Source: Streptococcaceae bacterium
GTDB taxonomy: Bacteria; Bacillota; Bacilli; Lactobacillales; Streptococcaceae
Assembly: GCA_031270215.1 (NCBI GenBank)
Contig: JAISYB010000011.1
Location: 1-17,253, forward strand
DNA: 17,253 nt
Direction: 5' to 3'
In this document: positions 15,308 to 17,253 of the stretch, in pieces
How the letters are laid out: every line of letters begins with the position of its first letter
Numbering within the stretch: position 1 is the first letter of the stretch
Program-made: the position numbers and the translations under genes
The notes under the pieces: generated by a model
Seen by the model: only the letters and a program-made list of their open reading frames with translations
Told to the model about the DNA's origin: nothing
Database searches by the model: none

Positions 15308-15423
15308 TATGACAAGGGAACGCACCGAAAATGCGTCCCCTTGAAAGTAGAACCGTTTAAGACGGTAGCATTTTCAGTTAAAAAATAACCGTTATCCTGC
15401 TAAAGATAAGACGGTTATTTTTT
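15308..15423 (+). ncRNA. Predicted antisense antitoxin RNA of a type I toxin-antitoxin locus
   Basis: No reading frame fits here, but the stretch is built like a small stable RNA. It has a 5' hairpin AAGGGaACGCA / TGCGTcCCCTT (15315-15343), a small hairpin ACCGT-ttaag-ACGGT (15352-15366) and a strong terminator. It faces the toxin gene and shares that terminator, so the two transcripts are complementary over about 40 bases at their 3' ends. Two further patches match the toxin leader as direct repeats. GACAAGGG (15311-15318) resembles the toxin start region (GACAAAAGG, 15512-15520, which includes the TTG start). GAAAG-n4-ACCGT (15343-15356) resembles GAAAG-n2-ACCGT (15576-15587). Pairing there would mask toxin translation, as in Fst/RNAII-type systems. 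The ends are estimates. Confidence 0.7.
15380..15423. terminator. Bidirectional terminator shared by toxin and antitoxin RNAs
   Basis: AAAAATAACCGT pairs with ACGGTTATTTTT, extended inward by TATC/GATA, with a short loop and T-runs on both strands. The toxin stop codon (15415-15417) lies within its arm. A shared terminator at convergent 3' ends is typical of Fst- and TxpA-type loci. Confidence 0.9.
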
Positions 15424-15516
15424 GTCGTTTTTAAGCAAATTGACAATCAGCTGTATTAAGGCAATGGTAAACATACCAAAGGCTAACAATAGCTGAATTG
15501 TCTCAAATGCGGACAA
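15415..15516 (-). CDS. Type I toxin: small Hol_Tox-like membrane peptide
   Basis: A 33-residue peptide starting MSAFETIQLLLAFGMFTI (first codon TTG). A short polar N-terminus is followed by one hydrophobic span of about 20 residues and a charged tail KNDKK. This is the pattern of putative holin-like toxins (Hol_Tox, related to Bacillus TxpA/BsrG/BsrE), which insert in the membrane and stop growth when not silenced by an antisense RNA. AAAGGAG lies seven bases before the TTG, a strong ribosome binding site. The gene has a perfect TATAAT promoter, a leader of about 85 bases with an overlapping short reading frame, and a terminator shared with the opposing antitoxin RNA. It is far too short for usual gene calling. 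Toxicity is inferred from family resemblance and locus architecture. Confidence 0.82.
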   Translation of the reverse strand: MSAFETIQLLLAFGMFTIALIQLIVNLLKNDKK

Positions 15517-15554
15517 AAGGCTTCTCCTTTCATAGATTTTGGGAGTACACTCAT
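15483..15554 (-). CDS. Possible leader peptide overlapping the toxin start
   Basis: A 23-codon frame, MSVLPKSMKGEAFCPHLRQF..., starts at an ATG with GAGGTG six bases upstream and runs over the toxin start in another frame, ending about 34 bases inside the toxin gene. A longer version in the same frame starts at 15590 (35 codons). The toxin's own ribosome binding site lies inside this frame, so ribosomes reading it could open or block toxin initiation. I recall similar short upstream frames in related loci, but there is no proof it is translated. Confidence 0.4.
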   Translation of the reverse strand: MSVLPKSMKGEAFCPHLRQFSYC

Positions 15555-15607
15555 ACGCACCACCTCACTTTCAAAGAAAGCCACCGTCATAACTTTTCTA
15601 CCTGCTC

Positions 15608-15636
15608 ATTATAACATTGATTTCAGTTTTATTGAA
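15608..15636 (-). promoter_or_regulatory. Promoter of the toxin mRNA
   Basis: On the complement, extended -10 TGTTATAAT with a perfect TATAAT (15608-15613) lies 17 bases from TTCAAT (15631-15636), a weak -35. Transcription would start near 15601, giving a toxin mRNA of roughly 220 bases. Confidence 0.75.
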
Positions 15637-15673
15637 GTTGTGAATTGAGAAAAGTGCTAAAATCCCACAACAC

Positions 15674-15709
15674 AGATAACCGCACGAACTGCCGTCCGTG
15701 CGGTTATCT
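15674..15709. terminator. Strong hairpin between toxin locus and surface-protein gene
   Basis: AGATAACCGCACG and CGTGCGGTTATCT form a perfect 13-bp stem with a 10-base loop. It lies about 55 bases past the surface-protein stop on the complement, the place of a terminator, but there is no T-run directly after it on either strand. It is best seen as a transcript-end hairpin or insulator. Confidence 0.55.
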
Positions 15710-15723
15710 ATATCAACTTTTAG

Positions 15724-15777
15724 GCTAAGTAGTCTTGACTAGGAAGTCCACGTCAAGCATGGTTTCACCGGCTTAGC
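15724..15777. repeat. Nested inverted repeats at the 3' end of the surface-protein gene
   Basis: GCTAAG (15724-15729) pairs with CTTAGC (15772-15777), and inside it CTTGAC (15734-15739) pairs with GTCAAG (15752-15757). The outer arm lies within the last codons of the surface-protein gene. Its role is unknown; it does not look like a terminator by itself. Confidence 0.45.
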
Positions 15778-17253
15778 TTAGCAGTTTTTTTAGCTGTTTG
15801 AACATCTGCCGTCCAGTGCGCATAGAGTGTGATTTCGTTGCTGGTATTTGTCCACTTAACATCAGTGTCTGTGTAGCTGCTTTTAACAAGCTTGCCTTTG
15901 TCATCAATTACCTGTTCGCCGCCTTCTGCTGATGTAAAGTACCCCGCAAAAGTAAAACCATCTTTTTTCGGCATTTCATCTTTATTCTCCAGTCCGTAGA
16001 TGAATTTTGAGTCTTCGGTGACAGTTAGGGCTGTACTGCCGCTAGTTGCACCATTGAGGTCTAGTGTGACGTTGTGGATTGGTCGAGTCGAAATCCAGAG
16101 GGCTGGAACGGTAACAGGGGCACTCCATTCCGCATATAATTCCCTAGCTTGATTCGAAAAAGCTCCAGTACCTATCACAACACCAGCTTTGTTAAACTCA
16201 ATCGGAGATCTCAAATAATAATCACCGCTAATACCACTGGCTAATATCGCCTTACTTCCCCAATTTCCACTATCATCTAGTGGTAAGCTATTTAAATCAC
16301 CGTAGCTTAAGGCAAAGGCTTGCTTTTTATCGGTGAGACTACCCGCCTTATTGGCAGTTAAAAGCGTCTTAAAGCGGGTATCCAAATAACCATATGATCC
16401 ATAAAACTTTTTCCCAGCGATGTCATCCCAACCAGGTTGACCATTCGTTTTCCATTTCCAATCACTAACACCACTGTTTTCTAAAAAGTATGTAGGGCCA
16501 ATGCTTGCAAGTTTGGAAAAAGTCGGTAAGTCAAGATTAACTGGCATAATGAAACTCGAGTATGCTGCAAGGTATTCATCATAATACACATCAATAGTTG
16601 CCTTAAGATTTGACCTGCCATAGCCTGTATCATCAGGTTCAGCATTAAAGTAAGTCTCATCACTATTAGAAGCATAAAAACTATTCCGTGGCTCAGGGCT
16701 GTCAGTTTTAGTAACCCTAATAATCAACTTCTTTGTTGTATCAAAGTCATTTTCGTTAGAGTTATAAATTCCACCGTAAAAATTACGAATTACTCGCCAC
16801 GTATCGCCTGCGATTTCAACCTCACCACTTTCGTTAAATTCAGGATTGAAAGTATCGTTATTCTCTACCCAATGCGCAAAGAGCTCCAAAGTTTCAAGGT
16901 CTGATGTCCACTTGCTACTACCGTCTGTATATGTTGTATTTGCAACCAAGCTACCGTTTGCCTCGATGATTTTAACCCCATCTTCACCAGCAGTATAGTA
17001 GCCTATCAGCGTATGTCCAGTATAGCTATGCGGTGTGAAGGTGCTCAGCTCGGCGAAACCTTTTGTCGCCGTTACTTCCCTATCATCTGTCGAAACACCA
17101 GCGTTTACTTTTAGGGTCAGCTTGGTCGTACCAGTAGCGGGAGGTTCTTCCCCCTGCCAGTGCGCATAAAGTGTCTGTGGCTGCTTCGTTCCCCATTGAC
17201 CGTTAGCAGTAATATAGCGAACTTCTTCATCTTTTATTTCACTACCACTATTA
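15765..17253 (-). CDS. Large surface protein with InlB-type repeats (C-terminal part; 5' end beyond window)
   Basis: An open frame enters from the right edge and ends at TGA (15765-15767), giving about 495 visible residues without cysteine. A TTG at 16949 could be read as a start, but the frame stays open and repeat-like to 17252, so it is internal. Listeria-Bacteroides (InlB B / Flg_new) repeats end in LYAHW (about 17158-17172), LFAHW (about 16869-16883) and LYAHW (about 15813-15827), each after a GYY/GYF(T)-type segment. Between the second and third lies a domain of about 240 residues with WRVI near its start, then AFALS, YYLRSP and PALWIS near its end, resembling DUF6273. Such proteins are secreted and surface-exposed, often as adhesins. 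No LPXTG motif or membrane anchor follows the last repeat; the end is TAKKTAKLSR. The signal peptide would lie outside the window. Confidence 0.85.
   Translation of the reverse strand, partial: NSGSEIKDEEVRYITANGQWGTKQPQTLYAHWQGEEPPATGTTKLTLKVNAGVSTDDREVTATKGFAELSTFTPHSYTGHTLIGYYTAGEDGVKIIEANGSLVANTTYTDGSSKWTSDLETLELFAHWVENNDTFNPEFNESGEVEIAGDTWRVIRNFYGGIYNSNENDFDTTKKLIIRVTKTDSPEPRNSFYASNSDETYFNAEPDDTGYGRSNLKATIDVYYDEYLAAYSSFIMPVNLDLPTFSKLASIGPTYFLENSGVSDWKWKTNGQPGWDDIAGKKFYGSYGYLDTRFKTLLTANKAGSLTDKKQAFALSYGDLNSLPLDDSGNWGSKAILASGISGDYYLRSPIEFNKAGVVIGTGAFSNQARELYAEWSAPVTVPALWISTRPIHNVTLDLNGATSGSTALTVTEDSKFIYGLENKDEMPKKDGFTFAGYFTSAEGGEQVIDDKGKLVKSSYTDTDVKWTNTSNEITLYAHWTADVQTAKKTAKLSR

Noticed and set aside
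15352..15423. tRNA or riboswitch in the structured stretch after flavodoxin
   Set aside because: No cloverleaf, CCA-like acceptor or known riboswitch core; the hairpins plus shared terminator and facing toxin fit an antisense RNA better.
15637..15660. Possible CIRCE (HrcA) element next to the toxin promoter, from TTAGCACT on the complement
   Set aside because: Only one half-site is present; the matching GAGTGCTAA nine bases away is missing.
15674..15709. CRISPR-like or tandem repeat structure near the right end
   Set aside because: The motifs are single inverted repeats; no regularly spaced direct repeats or spacers are seen anywhere in the window.
16481..16675. 64-residue minus-strand frame within the surface-protein gene
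   Set aside because: Out-of-frame shadow of the repeat protein; no ribosome binding site and biased hydrophobic composition.

Overview
The window reads as chromosome of a low-to-moderate-GC Firmicute in the order Lactobacillales. HPr carries the streptococcal/lactococcal form around His15 and Ser46. ClpE has a CtsR-type operator, and DUF1827-like and YueI/DUF1694-like proteins are present. By eye the proteins look closest to Streptococcaceae (Lactococcus/Streptococcus-like), but I could not test this by alignment. Almost every gene has a GGAGG-type ribosome binding site, and many promoters are sigma-A type, often with an extended -10 (TGnTATAAT).

Left part (1-5592, minus strand). Transcription probably runs rsmG > glmU > maf-msrB > ruvA > ruvB (cut by the window edge). 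These genes cover rRNA methylation, cell-wall precursor synthesis, nucleotide/methionine quality control and Holliday-junction processing. The unusual member is a single in-frame protein that joins a Maf nucleotide pyrophosphatase to an MsrB methionine sulfoxide reductase. Before it in transcription lies dnaB, the replicative helicase, with its own promoter and a strong terminator.

Middle (5651-11786). ptsH-ptsI, the general PTS proteins, form a tight operon (TAATG overlap) with its own promoter and terminator. It is divergent from clpE, whose promoter is followed by a CtsR box. clpE is followed by a terminator, then a DUF1827-like gene whose end is built into a long bidirectional terminator shared with a converging PLP aminotransferase gene. 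A YueI-like gene diverges from the aminotransferase gene.

Right part (12345-17253). yihY (a BrkB-family membrane protein) and map (methionine aminopeptidase) form a minus-strand pair. A flavodoxin gene lies on the plus strand after a gene-free stretch that holds an inverted repeat. From 15200 the window becomes accessory in character. An apparently complete type I toxin-antitoxin locus (33-residue Hol_Tox-like membrane peptide with a convergent antisense RNA and a shared terminator) lies between the flavodoxin and a large cell-surface protein. That protein has InlB-type repeats around a DUF6273-like domain, runs off the right edge, and ends without a visible LPXTG anchor. The toxin-antitoxin locus and the Maf-MsrB fusion are the two items most worth following up.
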